NCBI RefSeq assembly: GCF_030252325.1
Contig: NZ_CP126981.1
Coordinates: 1,240,001 to 1,304,000 of the forward strand
Length of the DNA: 64,000 nucleotides
Reading direction: 5' to 3'
Source: Candidatus Mycobacterium wuenschmannii
GTDB lineage: Bacteria; Actinomycetota; Actinomycetes; Mycobacteriales; Mycobacteriaceae
Within the stretch, counting starts at the first letter, position 1; each line of letters starts with the position of its first letter. Shown one piece after another: positions 44,484 through 55,505 of the stretch. A program made the translations under genes and the position numbers. Under the pieces are notes generated by a model. The model was not told the origin of the DNA and did not search any database. It was given only the letters and a program-made list of their open reading frames with translations.

Positions 44484-45341
44484 TCAGAAGACGCGCACCC
44501 AGTCGACCAGCATCTCGGCGGGGTAGCTGCCCGAGGCGGGGTCGCCACCACCGGAGCCGCCGACCGCGAGGTTCAGCACCGGGAACAGGTTGTAGTCCGG
44601 ATCGTTGAACGGCCACTTGCGGATCGGGTCGTTGAGATCCTCGATGCCGGTCGCGGGAACGGTGAAGTACGGCTCCATGCCGTCGGCGTAGTCCTGCCAG
44701 AAGTAGAACCCACCCTGGTTCCAGGTCACCCGCCAGGTGTGCCAGCCGCCGTCCACGCCGATCGGGCGCGTCTCGAAGGCGGTGCCGAACGGGTCGGCGT
44801 GCACGGTGGTGCCGGCCGGCCACTCGCCGTTGCCGTACCACTCCATCAGGTCGACTTCGCCTTGGCGGTCCGGGAAGTCGTTGGACAGCCACCAGGCCGG
44901 CCACGCGCCGCCGGTGAGGCAGTTGAGCTTGATCCGGGCTTCCCAGGTGGTGCCGATGCCGCCGCGCCAGTTGCCGCTGACCAGTCCGCCGAAGAATTTG
45001 TTGCCCTCTTTGGTGCCGCGCAGCACGAGGTTCGAGTTGCCGTCGAGGAAGACGTTCTCGCGGCTGTTGCGGTACTGGCCCCAGAACTCCGGGCGATCGA
45101 AACCGACCGGGTTCCTGATCGGCGTGCGGTGGGCCGAGATCGCCCACTTCGACGGGTCGGGGGCCGAGCCGGCCGGTCCGTCGAACTCGTCATGAAAGAG
45201 ATAGCCGCCGGTCTGCGCGCCGGGCGCGGGAGCGGTCGGCGCCGGCACTCGTGGCGACGTGTAGGCCAGGGCTTTCGGGGCGGGGACGGCGGCGGCCAGC
45301 GCGCCAACCCCGAACGTCATCATGACGTTGCGTCGATTCAT
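44484..45341 (-). CDS. GH16 endo-beta-glucanase, Tat-type exported (copy 1)
   Basis: 285 residues from ATG 45341. A twin-arginine style signal ([20 protein letters not shown]) precedes the jelly-roll domain. The GH16 catalytic signature ExDxxE is E162-V-D164-L-M-E167 in [28 protein letters not shown] and [10 protein letters not shown] are conserved. Enzymes of the family cut beta-1,3(4)-glucans. A close paralogue sits at 47881-48690. Upstream signal is weak. Confidence 0.87.
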   Translation of the reverse strand: MNRRNVMMTFGVGALAAAVPAPKALAYTSPRVPAPTAPAPGAQTGGYLFHDEFDGPAGSAPDPSKWAISAHRTPIRNPVGFDRPEFWGQYRNSRENVFLDGNSNLVLRGTKEGNKFFGGLVSGNWRGGIGTTWEARIKLNCLTGGAWPAWWLSNDFPDRQGEVDLMEWYGNGEWPAGTTVHADPFGTAFETRPIGVDGGWHTWRVTWNQGGFYFWQDYADGMEPYFTVPATGIEDLNDPIRKWPFNDPDYNLFPVLNLAVGGSGGGDPASGSYPAEMLVDWVRVF

Positions 45342-45475
45342 CTCGGGCACAGTCAGACAATATATATAGCGGCCACCACAACCTGCAGCGCGTACGGCGT
45401 GGCGTCGGACCGATGTCGGCCCGTCTCGGCGGCCCCGATCCAATGCCGATCCGCGGAACTTGGCAGACTGTGCGC

Positions 45476-45979
45476 ATGGCACAGATAACTTTGCGCGGAA
45501 ACACGATCAACACCGTCGGCGACCTGCCGGCTGTCGGAGCTAAGGCCCCTGCGTTCACCTTGACCGGATCGGATCTGGGCGCGCTGAGCAGCGACCAGTT
45601 CCAGGGTAAACCGGTGCTGCTGAACATCTTTCCGTCGGTCGACACCCCGGTGTGCGCGGCCAGTGTCCGCAAGTTCAACCAGAGTGCCGCCGCGGGCGGC
45701 GTGTCGGTGGTGAACGTGTCCAACGACCTGCCGTTCGCCCAGGCGCGGTTCTGCGGCGCTGAGGGCATCGAGAACGTGCAGAGCGCCTCGGCGTTCCGGG
45801 ACAGCTTCGGTCAGGACTACGGCGTCACCATCACCGACGGCCCCATGGCAGGCCTGCTCGCCCGCGCGGTCGTGGTCATCGGCGCCGACGGCAACGTCGC
45901 CTACGAGGAACTGGTGCCCGAGATCGCCCAGGAGCCGAACTACGACGCCGCGCTGGCCGCGCTCAACTCCGCGTCCTGA
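45476..45979 (+). CDS. tpx: Thiol peroxidase (Tpx)
   Basis: 167 residues. Atypical two-Cys peroxiredoxin: peroxidatic Cys60 in [13 protein letters not shown] and resolving Cys93 in FCGAEG, the same numbering as mycobacterial Tpx by memory. [18 protein letters not shown] is the family N terminus. Detoxifies peroxides with thioredoxin. A strong hairpin follows the stop. ATG 45476 chosen. Confidence 0.93.
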   Translation: MAQITLRGNTINTVGDLPAVGAKAPAFTLTGSDLGALSSDQFQGKPVLLNIFPSVDTPVCAASVRKFNQSAAAGGVSVVNVSNDLPFAQARFCGAEGIENVQSASAFRDSFGQDYGVTITDGPMAGLLARAVVVIGADGNVAYEELVPEIAQEPNYDAALAALNSAS

Positions 45980-45985
45980 CGGTTG

Positions 45986-46019
45986 TGGTGGCTACCTCGC
46001 ATTCGTGAGGTAGCCACCA
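45986..46019. terminator. Hairpin terminator after tpx
   Basis: A perfect 13-bp stem (45986-45998 with 46007-46019) encloses an 8-base loop, between convergent tpx (stop 45979) and the acyltransferase gene ending at 46025. No long U-run, as is normal in mycobacteria. Confidence 0.85.
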
Positions 46020-46024
46020 AACAG

Positions 46025-47329
46025 TCAGTGCCGCAACGATGTTGCCGCGGCCGGAGCACGCGAGCGCAGCGCCACCAGTAGCACCCCGGCAGCGAATATC
46101 GCCGAGGTCAGACCTGGAAATCGCCCGCTCGGCGCGAAGCCCGCCGCGGCCAAGGCCGAGAACCCGTAGGACGCCAGCACGACCCCGGCCACCATCGCCG
46201 GTTCGGCCCAGCGCCGCGCCAGCACAGCGGCACCCGGCAGCGGCGCGGCGAACACCCGCCGACCCCACCACAGCAGCGCGAGCTCCGCGGCAGTCACCAC
46301 GCTGAGGACGGCCACCCATTCCAGCCGGCCGAGCCACCATGCGACGCCGCCCTGCTCGGGTTGCGCCAACCATCCGGCCGGGTAGGCGATCACCGCGACG
46401 ATCACCACCGGAATCATGTGCCACAGGTACAACGCCATCACATTGGCGTTGGCCCGGGCCAGCACGCGCCGAACCGCCGCACCGCGCAGTGCGCGCTCGA
46501 CGACCGGCGCGGCGGCGATCACCAGCCCCGCTTGCGCGCAGCCGAACGCAACCATCGCCACCGAGGGCGGTTCGGTGTTCTGCACGGCCTGGCCGGGAAC
46601 GCCGATCATGCTGACCGGGTACGGACCGAGCCAGATCAACAGCCACAGCGCTCCCGCCGAACCGATCGCCAGCGCGACAGCCCTGGGCCCGGCCAAAAGC
46701 CCACTTTGCCAAGCGATCCCGAGTTGATAGAGCAGTCCCCAAGACAGCAGGTAGTTGACGAGGTTCACGTAGGGGAGATGGGCCGCCAGCGCGGCGATGT
46801 CCGCCGCGACCACGCCCAACGCGAGGGCGGCCGGCGCGCGAAGCCCCCAACGGTGTTGTGCCGCAATCGCTATCGGCGTCAACGACACGACGACGAGGTA
46901 GACCGCGAGAAACCACAGGTGCATGGCCACCGCCCAGCCCGCGTATTCCAGCAGCGACGCTGCCGTCCCGGCCGCGTGGAACGCCACCACGCTGACCGAC
47001 ACCACGGCGACGTAGACGGCGGACGGGCCGAGTACCCGGGAGAGCCGATGCCGGACCCAGACCTGCCGGGTCATCTCGTCGCCGATTCGGCGATTGCCCC
47101 ACGAGACGGCGCCGGCATAGCCCGCAACCAGAAAGAACATCGGCACGGCCTGGAAGAGCCACGTGAGCCACTGCGTCCAGGGCTGGTCCAACAGGGGGTT
47201 CTGACGGCCGAACGTGCCATCCCGGTAGGTCACCGATCCGGCTATCCAGTGGCCCAGAACGATCAGGATGACTCCGACGACGCGGTAGAAGTCCACCGCC
47301 TGGGCGCGGACCGGGCCTGCGGTCATCAC
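46025..47329 (-). CDS. Membrane acyltransferase 3 family protein
   Basis: 434 residues with about ten helices. The N terminus has FYRVVGVILIVLGHWIAG (family Arg and His), then VPMFFLVAGYAGAVSW and, in the second half, NANVMALYLWHMIPVVIV, a typical late helix. Transfers acyl groups at the membrane. A GTG at 47329 or the ATG directly after it (47326) could be the start. Compared with the copy at 36971 it has no SGNH partner next to it. Confidence 0.87.
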   Translation of the reverse strand: MMTAGPVRAQAVDFYRVVGVILIVLGHWIAGSVTYRDGTFGRQNPLLDQPWTQWLTWLFQAVPMFFLVAGYAGAVSWGNRRIGDEMTRQVWVRHRLSRVLGPSAVYVAVVSVSVVAFHAAGTAASLLEYAGWAVAMHLWFLAVYLVVVSLTPIAIAAQHRWGLRAPAALALGVVAADIAALAAHLPYVNLVNYLLSWGLLYQLGIAWQSGLLAGPRAVALAIGSAGALWLLIWLGPYPVSMIGVPGQAVQNTEPPSVAMVAFGCAQAGLVIAAAPVVERALRGAAVRRVLARANANVMALYLWHMIPVVIVAVIAYPAGWLAQPEQGGVAWWLGRLEWVAVLSVVTAAELALLWWGRRVFAAPLPGAAVLARRWAEPAMVAGVVLASYGFSALAAAGFAPSGRFPGLTSAIFAAGVLLVALRSRAPAAATSLRH

Positions 47330-47478
47330 CCGAAGCTACCCGCGCTTAGGAAAGCTAAGTGTGACCTGTGAGGTCTATGAGTCAAGTCTTCGAGAAATCC
47401 CGACACTCCTACCGTCCGGTAAGCTGAGATTCTCGACGCCGAGGTTCGGCGGTTCGTATCCCGGAAGGTGTTCCACAT

Positions 47479-47823
47479 ATGGTCACGCGTTCGATGAGCA
47501 AACTGGCTGGTGTAGTTGGGGGCTTGGCACTGTCGGCGCTCGCTGGCGCGGGGATCGCGTCCGCGGACGGCCTGTCGGAGCAGGCGATCAACACCACCTG
47601 CAACTACGGACAGGTCCACGCGGCGCTGCAGCAGCAGAACCCGGGCTACGCCAACATCCTGGACAGCCACCCCGATGCAATCCAGTTCCTGCAGGACTAT
47701 CTGGCTTCGGATCCCGGCACCCGCCGTGTGAAGGCGCAGCAGGAAGCGGCCAAGCACCCGGGCCAGGCCACGGTGTTCTACCCGGTGATCAACAACGTCG
47801 CTGCGACCTGCAACGGCTTCTGA
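47479..47823 (+). CDS. Hemophore-related secreted protein (TB8.4/Rv1174c-like)
   Basis: 114 residues. A signal peptide (SKLAGVVGGLALSALAGAGIASA) precedes a mature part with INTTCNYGQVHAALQQQNPG and a C-terminal CNGF; the two cysteines likely pair. The INTTCNYGQV block is that of M. tuberculosis Rv1174c (TB8.4), a T-cell antigen, and more distantly Rv0203 hemophore. Heme binding is uncertain. ATG 47479; ATG 47494 is also possible. Confidence 0.85.
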   Translation: MVTRSMSKLAGVVGGLALSALAGAGIASADGLSEQAINTTCNYGQVHAALQQQNPGYANILDSHPDAIQFLQDYLASDPGTRRVKAQQEAAKHPGQATVFYPVINNVAATCNGF

Positions 47824-47832
47824 CCTACGCCG

Positions 47833-47866
47833 ATGGCGGGGTGAACCTACGGGTTCGCCCCGCCAT
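47833..47866. terminator. Hairpin terminator after hemophore-like gene
   Basis: A 15-bp stem with one G-U pair (47833-47847 with 47852-47866) lies between convergent stops at 47823 and 47881. The loop is short (about 4 bases). Confidence 0.8.
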
Positions 47867-47880
47867 TCGCATTCCGGCGG

Positions 47881-48690
47881 CTACCAGACCCGGATGTAGT
47901 CGACCAGCATCTGCGCTGGGTAGTGTCCCGGCCCGGGATCGCCGCCCCCGGAGCCGGCCACCGCGAGATTGAACACTGGATACACGGTGTAATTGGGGCC
48001 GTTGAACGGCCAATCGGGCAGCGAGTCCGCCGACGCCGAGAAGTACGGCGCCGCGCCCTCGGCGTAGTCCTTCCAGAACCGGATGCCGGTCGCATCCCAC
48101 TGGCATCGCCAGGTGTGCCAGGCGCTGTCGATGGTGATCCGCTCGGACACATGCTCGCCGCCGTTGGCTTTGGCGTGCACGGTGGTGGCCGGGAGCCAGT
48201 TCCCATTGCCGTACCACTCGACGATGTCGATCTCGCCCTGATCGTCGTTGCCCAGCCAGTACGCGGGCCACGCGCCGGGGGTCAGGCAGTCGAGCTTGAT
48301 GCGCGCTTCCCAGGTGTGGCCGACGCCGCCGCGCCAGTGGCTCTGGACCTTCCCGCTGTAGAAAGTGGGCCCGTCCTTCGCTGCCTTGAGCACCAGGTTG
48401 GAGTTGCCGTCGAGAAAGACATTGCGCCGATCGTTGCGGTACTGGCCGATATTTTCGGGCAGCTCCCAGTGCGTCGGGTCTTTGATGTGTTCACGCGCGG
48501 TGGCCACCGCCCATTTCGAGGCGTCGGGGGCCGATCCGGCGGGACCGTCGAATTCGTCGACGAAGAGGTAGCCGCCCGCGGGGGCGGCGGGTGGTCTGGG
48601 GCGCGCCCCGGCCTCCGCGACGGGGACGGCGGCTGCCAGCACGCCGGCTCCCGCCATCAACAACCACGAGCGACGATCCATCTCCGGCAT
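47881..48690 (-). CDS. GH16 endo-beta-glucanase, Tat-type exported (copy 2)
   Basis: 269 residues from ATG 48690 (GTG 48696 and ATG 48681 are alternatives). Signal MDRRSWLLMAGAGVLAAAVP has the twin-Arg pattern. Catalytic ExDxxE is E153-I-D155-I-V-E158 in GEIDIVEW. Blocks shared with the first copy include [23 protein letters not shown] and WEARIKL. A beta-1,3-glucanase role is likely; a self-target is not known. Confidence 0.87.
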   Translation of the reverse strand: MPEMDRRSWLLMAGAGVLAAAVPVAEAGARPRPPAAPAGGYLFVDEFDGPAGSAPDASKWAVATAREHIKDPTHWELPENIGQYRNDRRNVFLDGNSNLVLKAAKDGPTFYSGKVQSHWRGGVGHTWEARIKLDCLTPGAWPAYWLGNDDQGEIDIVEWYGNGNWLPATTVHAKANGGEHVSERITIDSAWHTWRCQWDATGIRFWKDYAEGAAPYFSASADSLPDWPFNGPNYTVYPVFNLAVAGSGGGDPGPGHYPAQMLVDYIRVW

Positions 48691-48789
48691 AGGCACAGCA
48701 CCCTAGCAGCGGCGGCGCCGCATCGCGAAACAGAAGCAGCGGTCGACATTAGGTCGCAACGACAGCCCTGGCCGCTGTTTCGCGAGCAC

Positions 48790-49830
48790 TCACGCCCGCC
48801 GGTAGACGAGCCAGCGCAAATCGATGGGCGAGTCGTCACGGTCGACGTCGAACACGTCTAGACCACTGGCCCATCCCTCGAACCAGCTCGTCGGCGGCCA
48901 GGCATCGGCTGGCAGATGAGTGTGCTCGTACTCGTAGGCGGAGTCGTCACCGACGAGTTCAAGCGGCAAATCCTTTGCGGCAGAGCTTAACTCGTCGTGC
49001 GTGAAGATCATCGTGTTGCACTGCTGACCGAGTTCGCGCGTCGGCTCGTCCGGAACATAGCCGTCGCGAGCCAGGAATGCGTTGAACACCAGGCATCCGC
49101 CCGGGGCCAGACAGTCCGCCGCGAGTTCGAAAATTCCCCGTAGTTCGCCCGTCGTACGGAAGTCGGGGACCACCTCGGCAAGCACGATGATCTGGTAGTC
49201 GCGGCGGACGCCGTCCATGGTCTCGAAGACATCGCCGTCCAGCACGCGTACCTGAAGGGACTCGCGCTCGGCCTCGGCGCGAATGATGTCGGCGAACTTG
49301 GGGCTCATCTCGACGGCGTCGACGGGGTGTCCGCGCCGCGCCAGGGCCAAGGCATTGCGGCCGGTGCCGGCGCCGATGTCGAGCACCGGACGGCTTTCCG
49401 CGTCGGCCATCTCCGCGGCCAGCGCCCACACCCGGGCGTCGGGTTCGGTGCCGAACAGCGGTCCCTCGCGGGTCTCGACCCAGCCGTCGTAGGCGCCGCC
49501 CAGCGTCACGGATTCCGTAGCGACCCGGTAGTTCATCCCGACGCCGAACGGAGCGTGGAACGAGATCACGATGTTCGACCGCGACGACGCCGCGTAGGCC
49601 TTGTCCAATTCCGCGGTCAGCACCGACCTCAGCTGGGCGGATTGTTCGGGGGTGTATTGGACGCCCGCAGCGGCAAAAACGTTGTCGCACATCGTCACGT
49701 ACTCGTCGATCATGCTGGGCACCGCGGGCACGGTGATCTGCGCGGTCATCACCGCCCGGCGATACAACCGCCGTGTCACCGCCTCACGCAGCACGGACGG
49801 ATCGATGGACTTGGCCCCCGGAACGTCCAT
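48790..49830 (-). CDS. SAM-dependent methyltransferase
   Basis: 346 residues from ATG 49830 (AGGG 5 bases upstream; GTG 49845 also open). Motif I VLDIGAGTGRNALALA (about 148-163) and post-I VDAVEMSP mark a class I fold; a helical N-terminal half precedes it. C-terminal part with WPPTSWFEGWASG is mycobacterium-like. Substrate unknown. Divergent from the next methyltransferase at 49892. Confidence 0.83.
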   Translation of the reverse strand: MDVPGAKSIDPSVLREAVTRRLYRRAVMTAQITVPAVPSMIDEYVTMCDNVFAAAGVQYTPEQSAQLRSVLTAELDKAYAASSRSNIVISFHAPFGVGMNYRVATESVTLGGAYDGWVETREGPLFGTEPDARVWALAAEMADAESRPVLDIGAGTGRNALALARRGHPVDAVEMSPKFADIIRAEAERESLQVRVLDGDVFETMDGVRRDYQIIVLAEVVPDFRTTGELRGIFELAADCLAPGGCLVFNAFLARDGYVPDEPTRELGQQCNTMIFTHDELSSAAKDLPLELVGDDSAYEYEHTHLPADAWPPTSWFEGWASGLDVFDVDRDDSPIDLRWLVYRRA

Positions 49831-49891
49831 CAGACCCTTGTACACGACCCAACCCCGGTTTCACCAGCGGCCGAATGCTATAACGCAACGT

Positions 49892-50743
49892 ATGTCAGAC
49901 GCCGGGCATGTGATCACCCACGTTTCGGACACGGCCAGGTGGACCGCGCTGTATCGAGCGACCGAATCGGCACGGGCCGACGCGTTGTTCCACGACCCGC
50001 TCGCGGGCCTGCTGGCGGGGGAGCAGGGGCACGCGATCGTCGCCAACACCCCGAGGACCAGTCGCAACGGCTGGTGGCTGGTGGCCCGCACGAAGATCAT
50101 CGACGACGCGATCGCCGAGGCGATCGGCAACGGCTGCGACCGGGTGCTGAACCTGGCGGCCGGCCTCGACACCCGGCCGTATCGCTTGGACCTGCCGCCT
50201 GATCTGGGCTGGGTCGAAGCGGATCTGGCGCCGCTGCTCGCCGAGAAGACGGAATTGCTCGCCGACCAGACGCCGCGGTGCCGGCTGACCCGCGCGGCGG
50301 TCGACCTCGCCGACCCGCTGGCGCGCGCACAGTTCCTCGACGAGGCTCTCGACGGGGCGACGAATGCGCTGGTGCTGACCGAGGGTCTGCTGATGTACCT
50401 GGAAGACCATGACGTGCGGGCACTTTCGAAATCCATCGACCGACCGGAGGTGGCGTGGTGGATGTTCGACTTCGTCGGCCCGGGTCTCAGGAGGCTAATG
50501 AACAAGAAGATGGCCGACCTGCAGCAGAACGCGCCATTCGTCTTCGCACCCGACAACGGGCTGGCCTTCTTCGAGGACCTGGGCTGGCGGGTGCTCGAAG
50601 CGGAACACCTGATGGCGGCCGCCAAGCGATTTCACCGGCTGCCGGGGTTCGTGCGGCCCGCGATGTGGGGTCCGCAGCCGAATCCGCGCCATCCGGGCCG
50701 GCGGCCCTGGAGCGCGACCGCGTTGCTCACCCGGCGAGGCTGA
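49892..50743 (+). CDS. SAM-dependent methyltransferase, TIGR00027 family
   Basis: 283 residues of the actinobacterial family similar to leucine carboxyl methyltransferase: TARWTALYRATESARADALFHDP (split, about 14-36), LNLAAGLDTRPYRLDLP (about 86-102) and LTEGLLMYLEDHDV. M. tuberculosis has many copies, Rv1896c included. ATG 49892 is used; the frame opens earlier without homology. It ends directly against the DUF1906 start (0 bp). Confidence 0.88.
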   Translation: MSDAGHVITHVSDTARWTALYRATESARADALFHDPLAGLLAGEQGHAIVANTPRTSRNGWWLVARTKIIDDAIAEAIGNGCDRVLNLAAGLDTRPYRLDLPPDLGWVEADLAPLLAEKTELLADQTPRCRLTRAAVDLADPLARAQFLDEALDGATNALVLTEGLLMYLEDHDVRALSKSIDRPEVAWWMFDFVGPGLRRLMNKKMADLQQNAPFVFAPDNGLAFFEDLGWRVLEAEHLMAAAKRFHRLPGFVRPAMWGPQPNPRHPGRRPWSATALLTRRG

Positions 50744-51499
50744 ATGATGCTGTCACGACGCGATCTTGCGAAATACAGTGCGGCGGCGGCGGTGCTGGGC
50801 CTGACCCCGCTGAGCCTGCCGCGAGCCAAAGCCGACAATCCGCGGCTGATCGATTTTGCCGAACGCCGGATCGCCCCCGGAGAGATCACCGCGGCCGGTT
50901 ATGCCGGGGTGGTGAACTACGTGTCGGAATCACGGCCCGGCGCGAATTTCGAGGCCAAGCCGCTGACCCGGGAGTACGCAGACTCGTTGCGCGCGGCGGG
51001 TTTACACATCGTCAGCAACTTTCAGTACGGCAAGCCGGGCGGGACCGCGCCCTCGGACTTCACCCGCGGATTCGACGGCGGCGTGGCCGATGCACGCACT
51101 GCCCTGCGCCTGCACTCCGCCGCCGGGGGCAGCGCGTCGGCGCCGATCTTCTTCAGCGTCGACGACGACATCAACCTCGATATCTGGAATGGCCCGGCCG
51201 TCAACTGGTTTCGCGGTATCAACTCCGTGCTGGGTGCGCAGCGCACCGGGATCTACGGGCACGCCCAGGCGTGCCACTGGGCGATCAACGACGGCGTCAT
51301 CGGTCGGTCCAGCACCGCGGGGCACCTGTGGGCGTGGCAGACCCGAACGTGGTCGCACGGCCAGCGCGAATCCGCCGCGGTGCTGTACCAGGAGGTGGTC
51401 AACAGCGCCGCGAATCCCGGCCCGCTGCTCGGGGGCATCCACATCGACGTCGACGAGGTGTTGGCGGCGGACTACGGGCAGTGGGACCTGAACCGATGA
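50744..51499 (+). CDS. DUF1906 Tat-exported glycoside-hydrolase-like protein (Rv2525c-like)
   Basis: 251 residues. Tat signal LSRRDLAKYSAAAAVLG, then TIM-barrel-like DUF1906 domain: LIDFAERRIAPGEITAAGYAG at the start, APIFFSVDDDINLD and GGIHIDVDEV near the end. M. tuberculosis Rv2525c, also Tat exported, has the same domain. Possible cell-wall glycan hydrolase. ATG directly follows the previous stop (TGAATG). Confidence 0.87.
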   Translation: MMLSRRDLAKYSAAAAVLGLTPLSLPRAKADNPRLIDFAERRIAPGEITAAGYAGVVNYVSESRPGANFEAKPLTREYADSLRAAGLHIVSNFQYGKPGGTAPSDFTRGFDGGVADARTALRLHSAAGGSASAPIFFSVDDDINLDIWNGPAVNWFRGINSVLGAQRTGIYGHAQACHWAINDGVIGRSSTAGHLWAWQTRTWSHGQRESAAVLYQEVVNSAANPGPLLGGIHIDVDEVLAADYGQWDLNR

Positions 51500-51500
51500 G

Positions 51501-52667
51501 CTAACCGCGCTGCGCGGCGCTCTCGATGAGATCGGCTGCGCACGTCGCACTTTCGGCCGGCGTCATCATCTGGGCGGCGATATTGCGGGCCCGGTCGCGA
51601 CACCTCGGCTCGAGGATCGCGGCAAGGTTCGCCATCAGCGACTCCTCGGTGGCATCCGAAAAGCTCATGGCTGCACCGATATTGAGCTGCTCGACGCCGG
51701 CACCCCACACCGGCTGGTCGAGCCACAGCCACAGGATCAGCGACGGCACGCCGGCACGCATCGCCGCCGCGGTGGTTCCCGCTCCGCCATGGTGGACCAC
51801 CGCCCGGCACGCGGGAAAGACGGCCGCGTGGTTCACCGCGCTGACGAACCTCACGCCGTCGACGTGGTCGTATGCCGACAGGTCGTTGGGCCCGGAGCAG
51901 ACCAGCAGCCGTTCACCCAGCCGCGCGCACGCGGCGATCATCCGCGCGACGATGTCGGCCGGCGGCGAAATCGGTGTGCTGCCAAGGCCGAAGTAGATCG
52001 GCGCGGTGCCCTCGCGGATCCACGACAGCACGGCGGCGTCGTCGTCTGCGGGCGCTTGCAGGGTGAGCGCGCCCGCGAACGGCCGGCCGGGCTCCGCCCA
52101 TTGGTCGGGCTGCCCGGGTAGGCACCGCTCGTCGTAGGCCTGGATCTCGAACAGCGGCGGCGGCGGCTCGGATGCCTCCGCCATGCCGAGCGAGCGACGC
52201 AGCGGCTCCTCACATCGCTTGGACAACTGAGCATGCACCACCCCGGTCGGCTGGACGCGGGACGGGAAAAAGTGCAAAGCGATCAACGGAATGCCTTGGT
52301 ATTCAGCGATATTCGCCGCAAGCCGCTGCTCGTTCATTCCCGCAACGAGCAGGTCGGCTCCGTCGGTCAGCGACGCCAGCACCGTGCCCTTGTCCAGCCA
52401 GACCTGGCTCACACGCCGCACCACCTCCGGCAGCGCCCCGTACGGATTTCCCGCATGACCACCGAAGAAGCCCGCGGCATCGTCCAGTTGCGCATGCGAG
52501 TCGGGTCCATAGGCGACCGCTTCGAGGCCGGCCGATTCGACGAAGGCGAGCAGGTTGGGCGGTGCCGCGATACGCACGTCGTGACCACGGCGCTGCAGTT
52601 CGCGACCGACGACCGAACACGGCTCGACATCGCCCCGACTCCCGTACGCGGCCAGCACATACCTCAT
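51501..52667 (-). CDS. GT1 family glycosyltransferase (UGT-like)
   Basis: 388 residues. Start MRYVLAAYGSRGDVEPCSVV and donor-site HHGGAGTTAAAMRAGVPSLI are those of GT1 enzymes such as Rv1524/Rv1526c and the glycopeptidolipid transferases of M. avium. The donor is a nucleotide sugar and the acceptor a lipid, by family. No GPL genes are near it. ATG 52667 chosen. Confidence 0.88.
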   Translation of the reverse strand: MRYVLAAYGSRGDVEPCSVVGRELQRRGHDVRIAAPPNLLAFVESAGLEAVAYGPDSHAQLDDAAGFFGGHAGNPYGALPEVVRRVSQVWLDKGTVLASLTDGADLLVAGMNEQRLAANIAEYQGIPLIALHFFPSRVQPTGVVHAQLSKRCEEPLRRSLGMAEASEPPPPLFEIQAYDERCLPGQPDQWAEPGRPFAGALTLQAPADDDAAVLSWIREGTAPIYFGLGSTPISPPADIVARMIAACARLGERLLVCSGPNDLSAYDHVDGVRFVSAVNHAAVFPACRAVVHHGGAGTTAAAMRAGVPSLILWLWLDQPVWGAGVEQLNIGAAMSFSDATEESLMANLAAILEPRCRDRARNIAAQMMTPAESATCAADLIESAAQRG

Positions 52668-52700
52668 CGGGCGACGAGTGTAGCGCTGTCAAACGAACGC

Positions 52701-52736
52701 ACTGCGCCCCGCGAACCGAAGCTCGCGGGGCGCAGT
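52701..52736. terminator. Strong hairpin terminator after katG
   Basis: A perfect 14-bp stem (52701-52714 with 52723-52736) has an 8-base loop. It lies 19 bp downstream of the katG stop (52755, minus strand); on that strand a T-rich GTTCGTTTGA follows. Confidence 0.9.
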
Positions 52737-52754
52737 CTGTTGATTGATCCGGCG

Positions 52755-54995
<2,241 letters not shown>

Positions 54996-55451
54996 TCACG
55001 GTTGTGATCGGGACGTCACTGTCGAGCAGTCGGGACATAGTCCCCAATAGATGACCTCGGCCTCGTCCAGGACGAAGCCGGCGAGCACGTTGTCTTCATC
55101 CGACGGCGTCAGGCACGGCGCGTCACCGACGGCGCAGTCGACGTCGGCGATCACGCCGCACGAACGACAGACGACGTGATGGTGGTTGTCGCCGACTCGC
55201 GACTCGTAGCGCGACACCATGCCGAGGGGCTGAATCCGGCGAATCAGGCCCACCGCGGTCAGCGCGTTGAGGACGTCGTACACCGCCTGGCGGGAGACAT
55301 CGGGAAGGCCGCTGCGAACCGCCGACAGGATCGTCTCGGTATCGGCGTGCGGGTGGTCGTGGACGGCTGCGAGTACCGCGACCCTGGGACGGGTCACACG
55401 CAGATCGGCCAACCGTAGCTGTGCCGAGAAATCCGTCGACGATGACGACAC
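54996..55451 (-). CDS. furA: Ferric uptake regulator family repressor FurA
   Basis: 151 residues. Winged-helix region LRLADLRVTRPRVAVLAAV to VSRQAVYDVLNALT, metal residues HPHAD, DNHHHVVC, and zinc Cys pairs Cys95/98 and Cys139/142 are intact. GTG 55451 is chosen because it matches the M. tuberculosis N terminus and a consensus promoter ends just before it. FurA represses itself and katG. Confidence 0.95.
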   Translation of the reverse strand: MSSSSTDFSAQLRLADLRVTRPRVAVLAAVHDHPHADTETILSAVRSGLPDVSRQAVYDVLNALTAVGLIRRIQPLGMVSRYESRVGDNHHHVVCRSCGVIADVDCAVGDAPCLTPSDEDNVLAGFVLDEAEVIYWGLCPDCSTVTSRSQP

Positions 55452-55487
55452 GACCCCAAATATTCGCTCCCGTCTGGAGTCAGTCAA
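55452..55487 (-). promoter_or_regulatory. furA-katG promoter
   Basis: On the minus strand TTGACT (55482-55487) and AATATT (55459-55464) are 17 bp apart; the -10 box ends 7 bases before GTG 55451, so the transcript probably begins at the start codon (leaderless). The AT-rich stretch just upstream (55488-55520) resembles the FurA-bound region known in mycobacteria. Confidence 0.75.
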
Positions 55488-55505
55488 GACCTAATTTGGA
55501 TTTGA

